A stretch of DNA of 33,918 nt from CAG-390 sp045633005 (GCA_045633005.1 JAZQXT010000030.1:1-33918); one strand, 5' to 3'. Positions 23,504-32,169 are shown, counted from the first letter of the stretch. Numbers and translations are program-made. The notes: a model not told the origin generated them from the letters alone.

Positions 23504-23639
23504 GACGGCAAGCCGTCATGAATTGAAGCCTTGCGGCTTCATGATTTGAATTGCCCTTTCTCACAATGCCGAAGGCAATTCATGCACCGCAGGTGCAATT
23601 CATGGCGTTAGCCAATTCACGCCCGCAGGGCAATTCATT
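23504..23639. repeat. Array of mini-hairpins joined by TGAATT/AATTCA linkers
   Basis: Five or six short palindromes, each different, are separated by a fixed linker: GACGGC-AA-GCCGTC (23504-23517), GAAGCC-TTGC-GGCTTC (23525-23540), TGCC-GAA-GGCA (23567-23577), TGCACC-GCA-GGTGCA (23583-23597), TGGC-GTTA-GCCA (23603-23614), GCCC-GCA-GGGC (23621-23631). The linker reads ATGAATT on the left and AATTCAT on the right, so its orientation flips near 23550-23570, where AATTGCC (23549-23555) can also pair with GGCAATT (23574-23580). No ORF. The function is unknown; it could be an interspersed non-coding element. Confidence 0.75.
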
Positions 23640-23685
23640 GGGTGTGAGTCAAATGCTAAAAGCATTTGACTCACACCCTTTTTTT
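23640..23685 (+). terminator. Strong terminator, plus-strand polarity
   Basis: A perfect 17-bp stem (23640-23656 with 23662-23678), loop TAAAA, followed by seven T. The T-run reads on the plus strand and overlaps the end of argF, which lies on the other strand. In the argF direction no T-run follows. Confidence 0.88.
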
Positions 23686-24667
23686 ACAGAGTAGCCGCCA
23701 TGACGGCTTTTATGGTGTGCATACGGTTTTCGGCTTCGTCGAAAACGATGGAAGCGTCACTTTCAAATACCTCGTCGGTGACCTCCATACAGTCTATGCC
23801 GAACTTTTCGTATATCTCCTTACCCGTGGTGGTCTTAAGGTCGTGGAATGCGGGCAGACAATGCATAAAGCGGCACTGCGCGCCTGCGTTATCCATAAGA
23901 GCCTTGTTGACCTGATAAGGATAGAGCGCGTCGATCCTTTCCTTCCAAACCGACGCAGGCTCGCCCATAGATACCCAAACGTCGGTATAAATAACGTCTG
24001 CATTCTTCGTTGCTACCATGGGATCGGTGATAAACTCAAGGGTTGCGCCCGTCTGCGCCGCGATCTCCTTACAGGTATCAATAAGCTCCTCGGACGGGAA
24101 ATACTCCTTGGGGGCGCAGGATACGAAGTGCATACCCATCTTTGCGCAACCAACCATAAGGGAGTTACCCATATTGTATCTGGAGTCGCCCATATAAACG
24201 AGCTTTATTCCGTTAAGCTTGCCGAAATGCTCCTTGATGGTAAGGAAATCCGCAAGTATCTGCGTGGGATGGAACTCGTTGGTAAGTCCGTTCCATACGG
24301 GAACGCCAGCGTGCTTTGCAAGCTCCTCCACAAGCTCCTGACCGAATCCGCGGTACTCGATACCGTCAAACATTCTTCCGAGAACGCGCGCGGTGTCAGC
24401 AATCGACTCCTTTTTGCCGATCTGCGAGCCCGAAGGATCAAGGTATACGGGGTGCATACCGAGATCCGCCGCGGCTACCTCGAAGGAGCAACGCGTACGG
24501 GTGCTGGTCTTTTCAAATATAAGCGCGATATTCTTGCCCTCGCAAAGTCTGTGCGGAATGCCCGCCTTTTTCTTTGCCTTAAGCTCTGCGGCAAGGTCTA
24601 TAAGTCCGCCGATCTCCTCGGGGGTGAAATCAAGCAGCTTCAGAAAATGTTTACCTTTAAGATTCAT
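23684..24667 (-). CDS. argF: Ornithine carbamoyltransferase
   Basis: 327 residues. Carbamoyl-phosphate binding motif STRTR (55-59), FHPTQ (132-136), and ornithine-loop/catalytic HCLPAFHD (269-276). It makes citrulline from ornithine and carbamoyl phosphate in the cytoplasm. It is the last gene of argC-argJ-argB-argD-argF, 15 bases after argD. RBS GGAGAT precedes the ATG. An anabolic role is supported by the operon; argG/argH are not in the window. Confidence 0.96.
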   Translation of the reverse strand: MNLKGKHFLKLLDFTPEEIGGLIDLAAELKAKKKAGIPHRLCEGKNIALIFEKTSTRTRCSFEVAAADLGMHPVYLDPSGSQIGKKESIADTARVLGRMFDGIEYRGFGQELVEELAKHAGVPVWNGLTNEFHPTQILADFLTIKEHFGKLNGIKLVYMGDSRYNMGNSLMVGCAKMGMHFVSCAPKEYFPSEELIDTCKEIAAQTGATLEFITDPMVATKNADVIYTDVWVSMGEPASVWKERIDALYPYQVNKALMDNAGAQCRFMHCLPAFHDLKTTTGKEIYEKFGIDCMEVTDEVFESDASIVFDEAENRMHTIKAVMAATL

Positions 24668-24682
24668 AATATCTCCTTTGGC

Positions 24683-25843
24683 TCAAATACAAGCCTTTTT
24701 GATAACATCGATAGCGCGAGCGAGCACGTCCATCGGAATATTGAGCGCGGGAAGCAAGCGCACCTTGTCCTTTGCGGTCAGACAAAGAACGCCGTTCTCT
24801 ATACATTTTGCCAAAACCTCGGCGGCGGGCTTTACGGTTTTAATTCCTATCATAAGTCCAAGACCGCTGACAGACTCAACGCCCTCTGCGCCGTTCAATG
24901 AGTCAAATATGAACTTGCTCTTTGCGTCAACGTCAGCAAGGAGAGCGTCGTCAATTCTGCTAACGACGTTGACTGCACCTGCGGAGCAAACGGGATTGCC
25001 GCCGTATGTCGAGCCGTGGTCGCCCTTACCAAGCACGTTTTCAACCTTTTTGCTCATAAGGCACGCGCCGATAGGAAGTCCGCCGCCAAGTCCCTTTGCG
25101 GTAGTGACCACGTCGGGGTTTACGCCGTAATGCATATACGCATAGAACTTGCCCGTTCTGCCGTTGCCCGTCTGTACCTCGTCGATGACAAGAAGGATGT
25201 CCTCCTTCTCAGCAAGCTCTGCGGCGGCAGAAATAAACTCCTGATCTACGGGAAGAACTCCGCCCTCGCCCTGAACGCACTCAAGCATAATAGCGGCGAC
25301 CTTATTTTCGGCAACGCACGCCTTAAGCGCGTCTATATCGTTTGCGGGAACGTGGATAAAGCCGTCGGTAAGCGGTGTAAACAGACGGTGGAAGTGGTCC
25401 TGTCCCGTTGCGGCAAGTGTCGTAAGCGTTCTTCCGTGGAAGCTGTTTTGAAGCGTGATTATCTTATAATACTCGTCGCCCTTTTTCTCGGCGGCGTATT
25501 TTCTTGCCACCTTGATAGCGCACTCGTTTGCCTCTGCGCCAGAGTTTCCGAAGAACACCTTCGACATTCCCGTTTTCTTGCAAAGAAGCTCTGCAAGCCT
25601 TGCGCAAGGCTCGGTATAATAGAGGTTGGACATATGCTGAAGCTTTGAGAGCTGTTCGCTTACTGCCTTTACCCATTCGTCGTCGCAAAGACCGAACGCG
25701 GTAACGCCGATGCCCGAACCCATATCAATATATTCCTTACCGTTTACGTCCTTTACGATAGAGCCCTTGCCTGATACTATCTCGACGGGCAGACGGCCGT
25801 AAGTTCCCGCAACGTATTGTGAATCAATTGCTTTAATATCCAT
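24683..25843 (-). CDS. argD: Acetylornithine aminotransferase
   Basis: 386 residues from ATG 25843, one base after the argB stop, with GGAGG upstream inside argB. It is a PLP enzyme of class III aminotransferases: GNSGAEANE (99-107), DEVQTG (221-226), and Lys250 in TTAKGLGGG as the Schiff-base lysine. It converts N-acetylglutamate semialdehyde to N-acetylornithine with glutamate as amino donor. Confidence 0.95.
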   Translation of the reverse strand: MDIKAIDSQYVAGTYGRLPVEIVSGKGSIVKDVNGKEYIDMGSGIGVTAFGLCDDEWVKAVSEQLSKLQHMSNLYYTEPCARLAELLCKKTGMSKVFFGNSGAEANECAIKVARKYAAEKKGDEYYKIITLQNSFHGRTLTTLAATGQDHFHRLFTPLTDGFIHVPANDIDALKACVAENKVAAIMLECVQGEGGVLPVDQEFISAAAELAEKEDILLVIDEVQTGNGRTGKFYAYMHYGVNPDVVTTAKGLGGGLPIGACLMSKKVENVLGKGDHGSTYGGNPVCSAGAVNVVSRIDDALLADVDAKSKFIFDSLNGAEGVESVSGLGLMIGIKTVKPAAEVLAKCIENGVLCLTAKDKVRLLPALNIPMDVLARAIDVIKKACI

Positions 25844-25844
25844 T

Positions 25845-26708
25845 TTAACCTCCGGTAACCATAGTACCAGCACCCTCGTCGGTCAGAAGCTCCATAAGAA
25901 TGGAGTGAGGAACTCTGCCGTCCATTATGATAACGTTCTGCACACCCTCGCGGATCGCCTCGATACAGCAATCGACCTTCGGAATCATTCCGCCCGAAAT
26001 AACGCCGTCCTCGTAGAGCTTCTTCGCCTCGCTGACCTTGACCTCGGGAATGAGGGTATTGGGATCGTTTTTATCGCGAAGAATACCCGCGATATCGGTC
26101 ATCATAATAAGTCTTTCCGCGCCAAGCGCACCCGCAATGTGAGCCGCGGCGGTGTCGCCGTTTATGTTGTAGGTGTTTCCATCGGCATCACAGCCGAGAG
26201 TGGAAACGACTGGGATATAACCCATTTCAAGAAGGTCGGTAACGGGAGCGATGTTTATCTTCGTGATATCACCGACGTAGCCGAGTCGCTCGTCCTTAAC
26301 GCGAGCCTCGATAAGCTGACCGTCCATACCGGAAATACCGACAGCCTTGCCGCCCTTCTTTTCAAGAAGGTTTACAAGCGTCTTGTTTACCTTGCCCGCG
26401 AGAACCATCTGAACGATGTCAACGGTCTCCTTGTCGGTAACGCGCAAGCCGTCAACGAAAACGGCTTCCTTGCCAAGCTTCGACATCATTTCGTTGATCT
26501 CAGGACCGCCGCCGTGAACGAGAACGACCTTGATACCGATAAGCCACAGAAGAACTATGTCCTCCATAACCTGCTGTTTTAAGTCCTCGTTTATCATTGC
26601 GTTTCCGCCGTATTTAACGACTACGGTCTTGCCCGTGTAGCGTTTGATGTAAGGAAGTGCTTGGGTAAGCACCTCGGCGCGCTCTATATTAGTAAATTCG
26701 TTGTGCAT
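25845..26708 (-). CDS. argB: Acetylglutamate kinase
   Basis: 287 residues from ATG 26708; an upstream in-frame TTG is less likely because it lies directly at the argJ stop. Motifs: VKYGGNAM (31-38) and VHGGGPEI (64-71) for ATP and substrate. The N-terminal helix (about 4-24) before the kinase core is of the kind that mediates arginine feedback inhibition in enzymes working with the acetyl-recycling ArgJ route. It phosphorylates N-acetylglutamate. Confidence 0.95.
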   Translation of the reverse strand: MHNEFTNIERAEVLTQALPYIKRYTGKTVVVKYGGNAMINEDLKQQVMEDIVLLWLIGIKVVLVHGGGPEINEMMSKLGKEAVFVDGLRVTDKETVDIVQMVLAGKVNKTLVNLLEKKGGKAVGISGMDGQLIEARVKDERLGYVGDITKINIAPVTDLLEMGYIPVVSTLGCDADGNTYNINGDTAAAHIAGALGAERLIMMTDIAGILRDKNDPNTLIPEVKVSEAKKLYEDGVISGGMIPKVDCCIEAIREGVQNVIIMDGRVPHSILMELLTDEGAGTMVTGG

Positions 26709-26720
26709 AATAAACCTCAA

Positions 26721-27935
26721 TTATGTGCGGTAGTCGCCGTTTATTTTTACGTAATCGTATGTAAGGTCACAGCCCCATGCGGTAGCTTCGCCCTCGCCGT
26801 CGCCGACGGAGATAACGATGTCGATCTCCTTTTCAAGCAGGATCTTCTTTGCAAGCTCCTCGGAAAAATCAACGCCCGCGCCGTCCTTGCAAACGAGTAT
26901 CTCGCCCGCGTTAGACTTGAAGGAAACGTCAACGCGAGATACGTCAACGTCCGCGCCGCTGTAGCCGATAGCGCAAAGAACGCGGCCCCAGTTAGCGTCT
27001 GCGCCGAACATTGCGGCTTTAAGCAGACTTGAGCAAACAACGCTCTTGGCAACGGTTCTTGCGGTAGCAAGGTCCTTCGCACCGCTGACGGTGCATTCAA
27101 GAAGCTTAGTTGCTCCCTCGCCGTCGCCCGCGATCTCGCGGCTGAGCTGAACGGTTATGGTGTTCAGAGCCTTCATAAAGATCGAGAAATCCTCGCCCTC
27201 GGAAACGATCTCGGGGTTTTCCGCCATACCGTTGGCAAGAACCACTACCATATCGTTGGTAGAGGTGTCGCCGTCTACGCTGAGCATATTAAAGGTAGAG
27301 GTGATATCGGTGGAAAGCGCCTTTTGAAGCATTTCGGGGGAGATTGCAACGTCAGAGGTGATGAAAACGAGCATAGTCGCCATATTGGGATGTATCATAC
27401 CGCTTCCCTTGGCGATGCCGCCGAGGTGGCAGACCTTGCCGCCAAGCTCAAACTCTACGGCGATCTCTTTTCTTGCGGTATCCGTGGTCATAATTCCCTC
27501 TGCAGCCGCCGCGCCGCCCTCAACGGAAAGACCGCCGATAAGGGTGGGGATTCCGTTGGCAATAGGGGTAATATCAAGAGGCTGACCGATAACGCCCGTG
27601 GATGCAACAACTACGTCGCAGGGGCAAATATCAAGCGCGTCTGCGAGCAAGGAGCTCATCTTTTCCGCAACCTCGATTCCGTTTGCGTTGCAGGTGTTGG
27701 CGTGTCCGCTGTTACAGATCACAGCGCTTGCATATCCGTCGGAAATATGCTTTTTGGTAACGGTGAGAGGCGCACCCTTTACGAGATTGGTGGTGTAAAC
27801 CGCCGCGGCAGCCGCGCGCTTCTCGCTGACGATGAGCGCAAGGTCGTTTTTGGTGCGATTCTTGCGAATTCCGCAATGTATTCCGTTTGCTTTATATCCC
27901 TTTGCGGCACAAACGCCGCCATTTATAAGCTTCAT
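26721..27935 (-). CDS. argJ: Glutamate N-acetyltransferase / ornithine acetyltransferase
   Basis: 404 residues. The self-cleavage site is visible in KGSGMIHPNMATML: cleavage before Thr187, which becomes the N-terminal nucleophile of the beta chain. Upstream KGAPLTV and CNSGHANTC are also typical. It transfers the acetyl group from N-acetylornithine to glutamate, so acetyl groups are recycled; whether it is also able to use acetyl-CoA cannot be told. It follows argC after 11 bases. Confidence 0.96.
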   Translation of the reverse strand: MKLINGGVCAAKGYKANGIHCGIRKNRTKNDLALIVSEKRAAAAAVYTTNLVKGAPLTVTKKHISDGYASAVICNSGHANTCNANGIEVAEKMSSLLADALDICPCDVVVASTGVIGQPLDITPIANGIPTLIGGLSVEGGAAAAEGIMTTDTARKEIAVEFELGGKVCHLGGIAKGSGMIHPNMATMLVFITSDVAISPEMLQKALSTDITSTFNMLSVDGDTSTNDMVVVLANGMAENPEIVSEGEDFSIFMKALNTITVQLSREIAGDGEGATKLLECTVSGAKDLATARTVAKSVVCSSLLKAAMFGADANWGRVLCAIGYSGADVDVSRVDVSFKSNAGEILVCKDGAGVDFSEELAKKILLEKEIDIVISVGDGEGEATAWGCDLTYDYVKINGDYRT

Positions 27936-27946
27936 TTTCGTTCTCC

Positions 27947-28867
27947 TTAAATAACAAGTCCTGTTTTTTCATCAACACCCAAGAGGATGTTCATATTCTG
28001 TATAGCCGCACCCGACGCACCCTTGCCGAGATTGTCAAAGCGAGCCGTAAGAATAATTCTGTCGGCGTTGCCGTAAGCGCTTATCTTAAGGTCGTCTCTG
28101 CCCGACAACGCGCCCGCGGATAAGAATCCGCCCTCGTCGCTCTCTGCGTAGCTGACGAGTCCTTTTGTATAATATTCAGCGTAGATTCGTCGGATATCAT
28201 CAAGCGTACCGCCTATCTGCGAGGCAAACAAGGGCACGGTGACCTCCATTCCGCTGTAAAAATCTCCGACTATCGGACAGAAAACGGGAGCGTTTTTGAT
28301 ACCGCAGACCTTTGCCATTTCGGGAAGGTGCTTGTGCGACTGCGAAAGACCGTACTGACGCGGAGCATCGAGCAAAGCATCGCGACCTTCGCTTTCGTAT
28401 TCCGCTATCATCTTCTTTCCGCCGCCCGAATATCCCGTAAGGGAGAATGCGCTGAGCAAAGCGTCCTCGGAGATAACACCTGCTTGAACGAGGGGTGCGA
28501 CGAGTGCGATAAAGCCCGTAGCGTGACAGCCTGGGTTAGCAATTCTCTTTGATACGGCGATCTTTTCGCGCTGTCCGCGAAGCTCGGGGAAGCCGTACGT
28601 CCACCCATCGCTCGTTCTGTGCGCGGTAGAGGTATCTATGATGGCAGTAGTATCGTTCTCAACGAGTGATACAGCCTCGATTGCCGCCGCATCGGGCAAG
28701 CAAAGAAAAGCGATATCCGCGCCGTTGATAGCCTCACGGCGAGCGTTTGTATCCTTGCGAAGCTCGTCCGAAAGAATGATGAGCTCAAGGTCGGCGCGAT
28801 CGGCAAGTCTTTCATATATGCGAAGCCCCGTAGTACCCGCACTTCCGTCGATAAAAATCTTTGGCAT
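27947..28867 (-). CDS. argC: N-acetyl-gamma-glutamyl-phosphate reductase (short type)
   Basis: 306 residues. NADP-binding start IFIDGSAGTTGLRI and the catalytic Cys114 in NPGCHATGF. The length and the motif spacing fit the short ArgC type (about 310), not the 345-residue type of Bacillus. It reduces N-acetylglutamyl phosphate to the semialdehyde. First gene of the arg operon; AAAGGACA precedes ATG 28867. Confidence 0.94.
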   Translation of the reverse strand: MPKIFIDGSAGTTGLRIYERLADRADLELIILSDELRKDTNARREAINGADIAFLCLPDAAAIEAVSLVENDTTAIIDTSTAHRTSDGWTYGFPELRGQREKIAVSKRIANPGCHATGFIALVAPLVQAGVISEDALLSAFSLTGYSGGGKKMIAEYESEGRDALLDAPRQYGLSQSHKHLPEMAKVCGIKNAPVFCPIVGDFYSGMEVTVPLFASQIGGTLDDIRRIYAEYYTKGLVSYAESDEGGFLSAGALSGRDDLKISAYGNADRIILTARFDNLGKGASGAAIQNMNILLGVDEKTGLVI

Positions 28868-28896
28868 TGTAACTTTGTCCTTTGATATGCATAATT

Positions 28897-28922
28897 AGTG
28901 AATAATTGTATATTTATTCACT
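28897..28922. promoter_or_regulatory. Candidate ArgR/AhrC operator in the argC leader
   Basis: A 26-bp palindrome with 9-bp perfect arms, AGTGAATAA and TTATTCACT, and an 8-base spacer. The core TGAATAAATATACA differs from a classical ARG box by one base. It lies about 16 to 41 bases downstream of the expected transcription start, where a repressor would act as a roadblock. Confidence 0.7.
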
Positions 28923-28943
28923 TTCCAAAAACAATATACATTA

Positions 28944-28972
28944 ATTATACAACCATATATTGCATTTGTCAA
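28944..28972 (-). promoter_or_regulatory. Promoter of the arg operon
   Basis: Minus strand: TTGACA (28972-28967), 17-base spacer, TATAAT (28949-28944): a perfect consensus promoter, which implies repression rather than activation. Confidence 0.92.
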
Positions 28973-29065
28973 TAGCAAAAACGACAATAAATAAACTATT
29001 TTTCATTTATATAAGAAATAAACACAAAAACACTTATTTATGCCTTTGTGTTTGCATTATTATGC

Positions 29066-29094
29066 ACAGAAGGGCGGTAAAACCGCCCTTCTGT
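29066..29094. terminator. Hairpin at the end of the two-component operon
   Basis: A 12-bp GC-rich stem (29066-29077 with 29083-29094), loop TAAAA, four bases from the stop of the 2TM protein gene. It has no real T-run on the minus strand, so it is a weak or factor-dependent terminator. Confidence 0.6.
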
Positions 29095-29097
29095 TGG

Positions 29098-29502
29098 TTA
29101 TTTCAAAAGCTCATCAGTCAGCCTTATTATTTCAGGAGCGATCTTTTCACGCGCTTTTCTCGCTATACGGTTGTATAGCGGATAAGCTACGCAAACAAGG
29201 ATTATGCCCACGATACCGACTATTATCCCGATAAGAATAGCCACGCTTCCGCTCACCCCAAGGATATCTCCCAAATTACTCATAAAAAGGCTCATGCCGA
29301 AGCCTAATATCAAAGCGCCGATAGTGCCGAATATCAGCGAAACCACGGTTGCTTTTTGCGTGACAGAGCGATCCAATCGGCGAAGCTGTGTCATCTTGTC
29401 CTCGCTCTCCTCGGCGGGAAAATATTTTTCGCGGATCGCCTTTATCTCCTCCTGCTCCTTTGCGGAGTAGGTGTAATTAAATCCATCTTTATTGTTTTCC
29501 AT
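29098..29502 (-). CDS. Small two-TM protein, function unknown
   Basis: 134 residues: a charged N-terminus with YTYSAKEQEEIKAIREKY, two hydrophobic segments (about 52-74 and 86-110) and a C-terminal helix ending ITRLTDELLK-like. Relatives in Clostridia are often mislabelled 'dihydropteridine reductase' (from memory); nothing in the sequence supports that enzyme. GGAAGG precedes ATG 29502. It is the last gene of the RR-HK operon, three bases after the 8TM gene. Confidence 0.78.
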   Translation of the reverse strand: MENNKDGFNYTYSAKEQEEIKAIREKYFPAEESEDKMTQLRRLDRSVTQKATVVSLIFGTIGALILGFGMSLFMSNLGDILGVSGSVAILIGIIVGIVGIILVCVAYPLYNRIARKAREKIAPEIIRLTDELLK

Positions 29503-29505
29503 TCA

Positions 29506-30390
29506 TTACCTTCCATCTGACTTAAGTAGTTTTATCTTTTTCGTTCCATTTGCAATCATATAAATCGCCATTACTATTATAAACGCGGATATGGCAGTGC
29601 CCGATGCGCCGAGCAATATTCTGCGTTCCAAAAGTCCCATCGTTGTGCCGCCGAAGGTGTTTAGCATAGTTGATTCAAGAGTCAGCACGGACACGCACGC
29701 CGATGCGAGGCTTATTGCCTTCGACGCGGAGTACACGGGGCTTTCGTATTTGCGGTATCTTACCGTATTTATTATAGCAAGCGTGAGCGAGGTGAACGTA
29801 TACGCCGCCAGCGCTATCGTCGTGATCTCGTGGTGCACGAACGTCCTGTTCCAATATACCATAAAGAAGATCATAAGCGCAAGAGCTAAATTCATAATTA
29901 GCAGCACTATCCCGCACGCGCGGTATTTGCGTAATTCCGTCGTCATCATTTCCCCGCGGCTGTGCTTACTTGTGTACCTAAGCAAGAAAAATCGCATAAC
30001 GCTGAGCGAAATATAGTATCCCGCCAAGGAATAAAACCAGAACGTATGATGCCAAAATCCCATTCCCAAATGAAGCAAGGCGTATGCAACGTTAAAAAGC
30101 AAGCTGCTGTAAAGTGATACGTTCACTCTGAGTCTTGTGTCGTCTTGCCACTTTTTTACATACTTATTTTCGTTCTTGAACGTCTTAAAAAATCGAACCA
30201 AGTACGGTATTTTTATGCACCACGCGGTAAGCGTGTACGCTGAAAGAACGTATGAGATTATAGCCGCAACCGAGCTTGTGCTCAAGAAAACCATTGAATA
30301 CACGAGAAGCACGGTCGATATCGGGATGAGTATGATCATTATGGCGATATGGGGGAACAAAAGCGCCTTCAATACTTTTTTAAAGTCCAC
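29506..30390 (-). CDS. Multi-pass membrane protein, function unknown
   Basis: 294 residues with about seven or eight hydrophobic segments in two halves, separated by the charged stretch RYTSKHSRGEMMTTELRKYR (about 139-158). A basic C-terminus (KKIKLLKSDGR) should be cytoplasmic. It starts with GTG 30390, one base after the kinase stop, with GGAGGGG upstream inside the kinase gene. I do not recognise the family. The tight link to the kinase suggests a partner or target in the same signalling unit. Confidence 0.8.
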   Translation of the reverse strand: MDFKKVLKALLFPHIAIMIILIPISTVLLVYSMVFLSTSSVAAIISYVLSAYTLTAWCIKIPYLVRFFKTFKNENKYVKKWQDDTRLRVNVSLYSSLLFNVAYALLHLGMGFWHHTFWFYSLAGYYISLSVMRFFLLRYTSKHSRGEMMTTELRKYRACGIVLLIMNLALALMIFFMVYWNRTFVHHEITTIALAAYTFTSLTLAIINTVRYRKYESPVYSASKAISLASACVSVLTLESTMLNTFGGTTMGLLERRILLGASGTAISAFIIVMAIYMIANGTKKIKLLKSDGR

Positions 30391-30391
30391 G

Positions 30392-31465
30392 TTATCCCCT
30401 CCGAATTTTAACGGTAAATGTGCTTCCCTTACCCACGGCGCTTTCTACGCTTATCTCGCCCTGCATAATATCCACGACTCGCTTCACGAGCGCAAGTCCG
30501 AGACCGTTGCCCTGCGAGGCGTGAGAGGTGTCACCCTGATAGAATTTTTCAAAGATATGCGCACCGACCTCTGCGCTCATTCCACAACCCGTGTCGCTGA
30601 CCTTTACGGTAGCGTAGCGCTCGTCGGCTTCGAGCATCACCTCGACGATCCCGCCCGAAGGCGTAAATTTTATCGCGTTTGAGAAAAGATTGTTCCAAAC
30701 GTGGCTTAAAAGCTCTGCGTCCGCCCTGATTTTGACGTTTTCGGCAATATCCGTATCTATTTCTATCTCCGACTTTTCCCACGCGCTTTCGTACTGCAAA
30801 AGGCACTCGCAAAGCTGCTCACCGAGGTCAAATTCCTTCACCTGCGGATATATGCGCTGGTTTTCAAAGCGGTTGAGCTTTAATATATTAGTCATCATAT
30901 CCGCCATTCTCCGCGCTCCGTCCACAACGCCTTCGGCGTATTCTATGCGTTGCTCGTCGGTAAGGCTTGGAGCTTGCAAAAGCTTTCCGTAGTTTTGCAT
31001 CACGGCAAGCGGCGTTTTCATCTCGTGGGAGACGTTGGCTATAAAATCCGTCCGCAGAGTTTCGACTCCGCTAAGCTCCTCCGCCATCTTGTTAAAGCAT
31101 TCGATAACACGGTTAAACGTCTCGTCCGTTCCAAAACGGCTTTGAGGCTTTATGCGCACGGAAAAATCGCCCGCCACGATCCTTTCCGCCGCCTCCGTTA
31201 TGTTTTTCACGGGGCGGTCTATGGTCAGCTTTCTTCTCATTGTATCGACTAAAGTAAAAATAAAGCTAAGAAGCGCAACGTTAAAAAAGGTAAGCTTTGC
31301 CGCGGCGCTTATATTCTCGCCCGTCAGAGTAAGCCCAAGCGTGTCCCTGAGGGTTGAAACGAATAGCATAGTACAGCAGGTAATAACGAATGCGACGAGC
31401 AAAAAAAAGATAAAGTAGTGGTTGAGCCACTTTAAGACGCTTTTTATGCGGCTTTCGTGTTTCAT
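30392..31465 (-). CDS. Sensor histidine kinase, HAMP type
   Basis: 357 residues from ATG 31465, which overlaps the response regulator stop by four bases. Two membrane helices (about 17-38 and 58-75) with only a short loop between them, HAMP (about 76-130), HisKA with His147 in NVSHEMKTP, and HATPase_c with N-box NNLFSNAIKF (258-267), DTGCGM (291-296) and GNGLGLAL (319-326). The loop of about 20 residues is too small for a ligand-binding domain, so it probably senses a membrane signal or a partner such as the adjacent membrane protein. Confidence 0.93.
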   Translation of the reverse strand: MKHESRIKSVLKWLNHYFIFFLLVAFVITCCTMLFVSTLRDTLGLTLTGENISAAAKLTFFNVALLSFIFTLVDTMRRKLTIDRPVKNITEAAERIVAGDFSVRIKPQSRFGTDETFNRVIECFNKMAEELSGVETLRTDFIANVSHEMKTPLAVMQNYGKLLQAPSLTDEQRIEYAEGVVDGARRMADMMTNILKLNRFENQRIYPQVKEFDLGEQLCECLLQYESAWEKSEIEIDTDIAENVKIRADAELLSHVWNNLFSNAIKFTPSGGIVEVMLEADERYATVKVSDTGCGMSAEVGAHIFEKFYQGDTSHASQGNGLGLALVKRVVDIMQGEISVESAVGKGSTFTVKIRRG

Positions 31466-32133
31466 TTTATCACCGCCTTGTAGCCAAGTCCGTGAACAGT
31501 CTTTATCTCGAAATCCTCGCACTCCGAGAGCTTTCCGCGAAGCTTGGTCATATACACGTCCACGGCGCGCGGCGCGGTGTCGGTGTCAGCACCCCAAAAC
31601 TCGTCCATAAGCTGAGTGCGTGTAAATGTCTTTTTGGGGTAGGACAAGAGCTTATAAAGAATACTGAACTCGCGGTTTGTAAGTGATATTTCCTCGTCAC
31701 CGAGATACGCCGTGCGCTCGTCGGCATCCATCACAAATCTTCCGACCTCAAGGCGGCGGCTGGATGCTATTTTAGCGCGTCTGAGAAGTGCGCCTATGCG
31801 CAAAAACAGCTCGTCAAGGTCAATGGGCTTTACCATATAATCGTCAACGCCTATGCGAAATCCGCGCTGTTTGGACGCGATATCGTCGCGTGCGGTCATA
31901 AAAAGTATCGGAATGTCCTCGTTAAGCTCGCGCACGTTTTTTGCAAACTCAAAGCCGTCAACCTTCGGCATCATAATATCCGAAACGATAAGGTCGAACA
32001 TATTATCGTAAAGAGCATCGTACGCATCGTTTGCGTTAAGACACCCTACCGCCTCGTATCCGCTGTGATTTAGGAACGAGCAGACCGTCTTGTTTAGCTC
32101 CCTATCGTCCTCTACTACTAATATCTTAAACAT
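31462..32133 (-). CDS. OmpR/PhoB-family response regulator
   Basis: 223 residues: receiver domain (1-118) with acidic pocket EDD (8-10), phospho-acceptor Asp52 in VSDIMMPKVDG, the Thr of FMTARDD and Lys of MVKPID; winged-helix DNA-binding domain (about 128-223) with LTNREFSILYKLLS and the RAVDVYMTKLRGKL recognition helix. RBS GGAGG precedes ATG 32133. First of four genes. Its targets are unknown; autoregulation is likely for this family. Confidence 0.95.
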   Translation of the reverse strand: MFKILVVEDDRELNKTVCSFLNHSGYEAVGCLNANDAYDALYDNMFDLIVSDIMMPKVDGFEFAKNVRELNEDIPILFMTARDDIASKQRGFRIGVDDYMVKPIDLDELFLRIGALLRRAKIASSRRLEVGRFVMDADERTAYLGDEEISLTNREFSILYKLLSYPKKTFTRTQLMDEFWGADTDTAPRAVDVYMTKLRGKLSECEDFEIKTVHGLGYKAVIK

Positions 32134-32169
32134 CTGCTTACCTCCGAAATTACCCTTAATTCACCACGT

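Noticed and set aside
23504..23639. CRISPR array
   Set aside because: The constant part is only 5-7 bases, the variable parts are short palindromes rather than unique spacers of about 30 bases, and there are no cas genes.
29066..29094. Strong intrinsic terminator
   Set aside because: The stem is good but no T-run follows on either strand, so I list it only as a weak terminator-like hairpin.
29098..29502. Dihydropteridine reductase
   Set aside because: A label I recall for relatives; the protein is a 134-residue two-TM protein with no nucleotide-binding motif, so the name is not supported.
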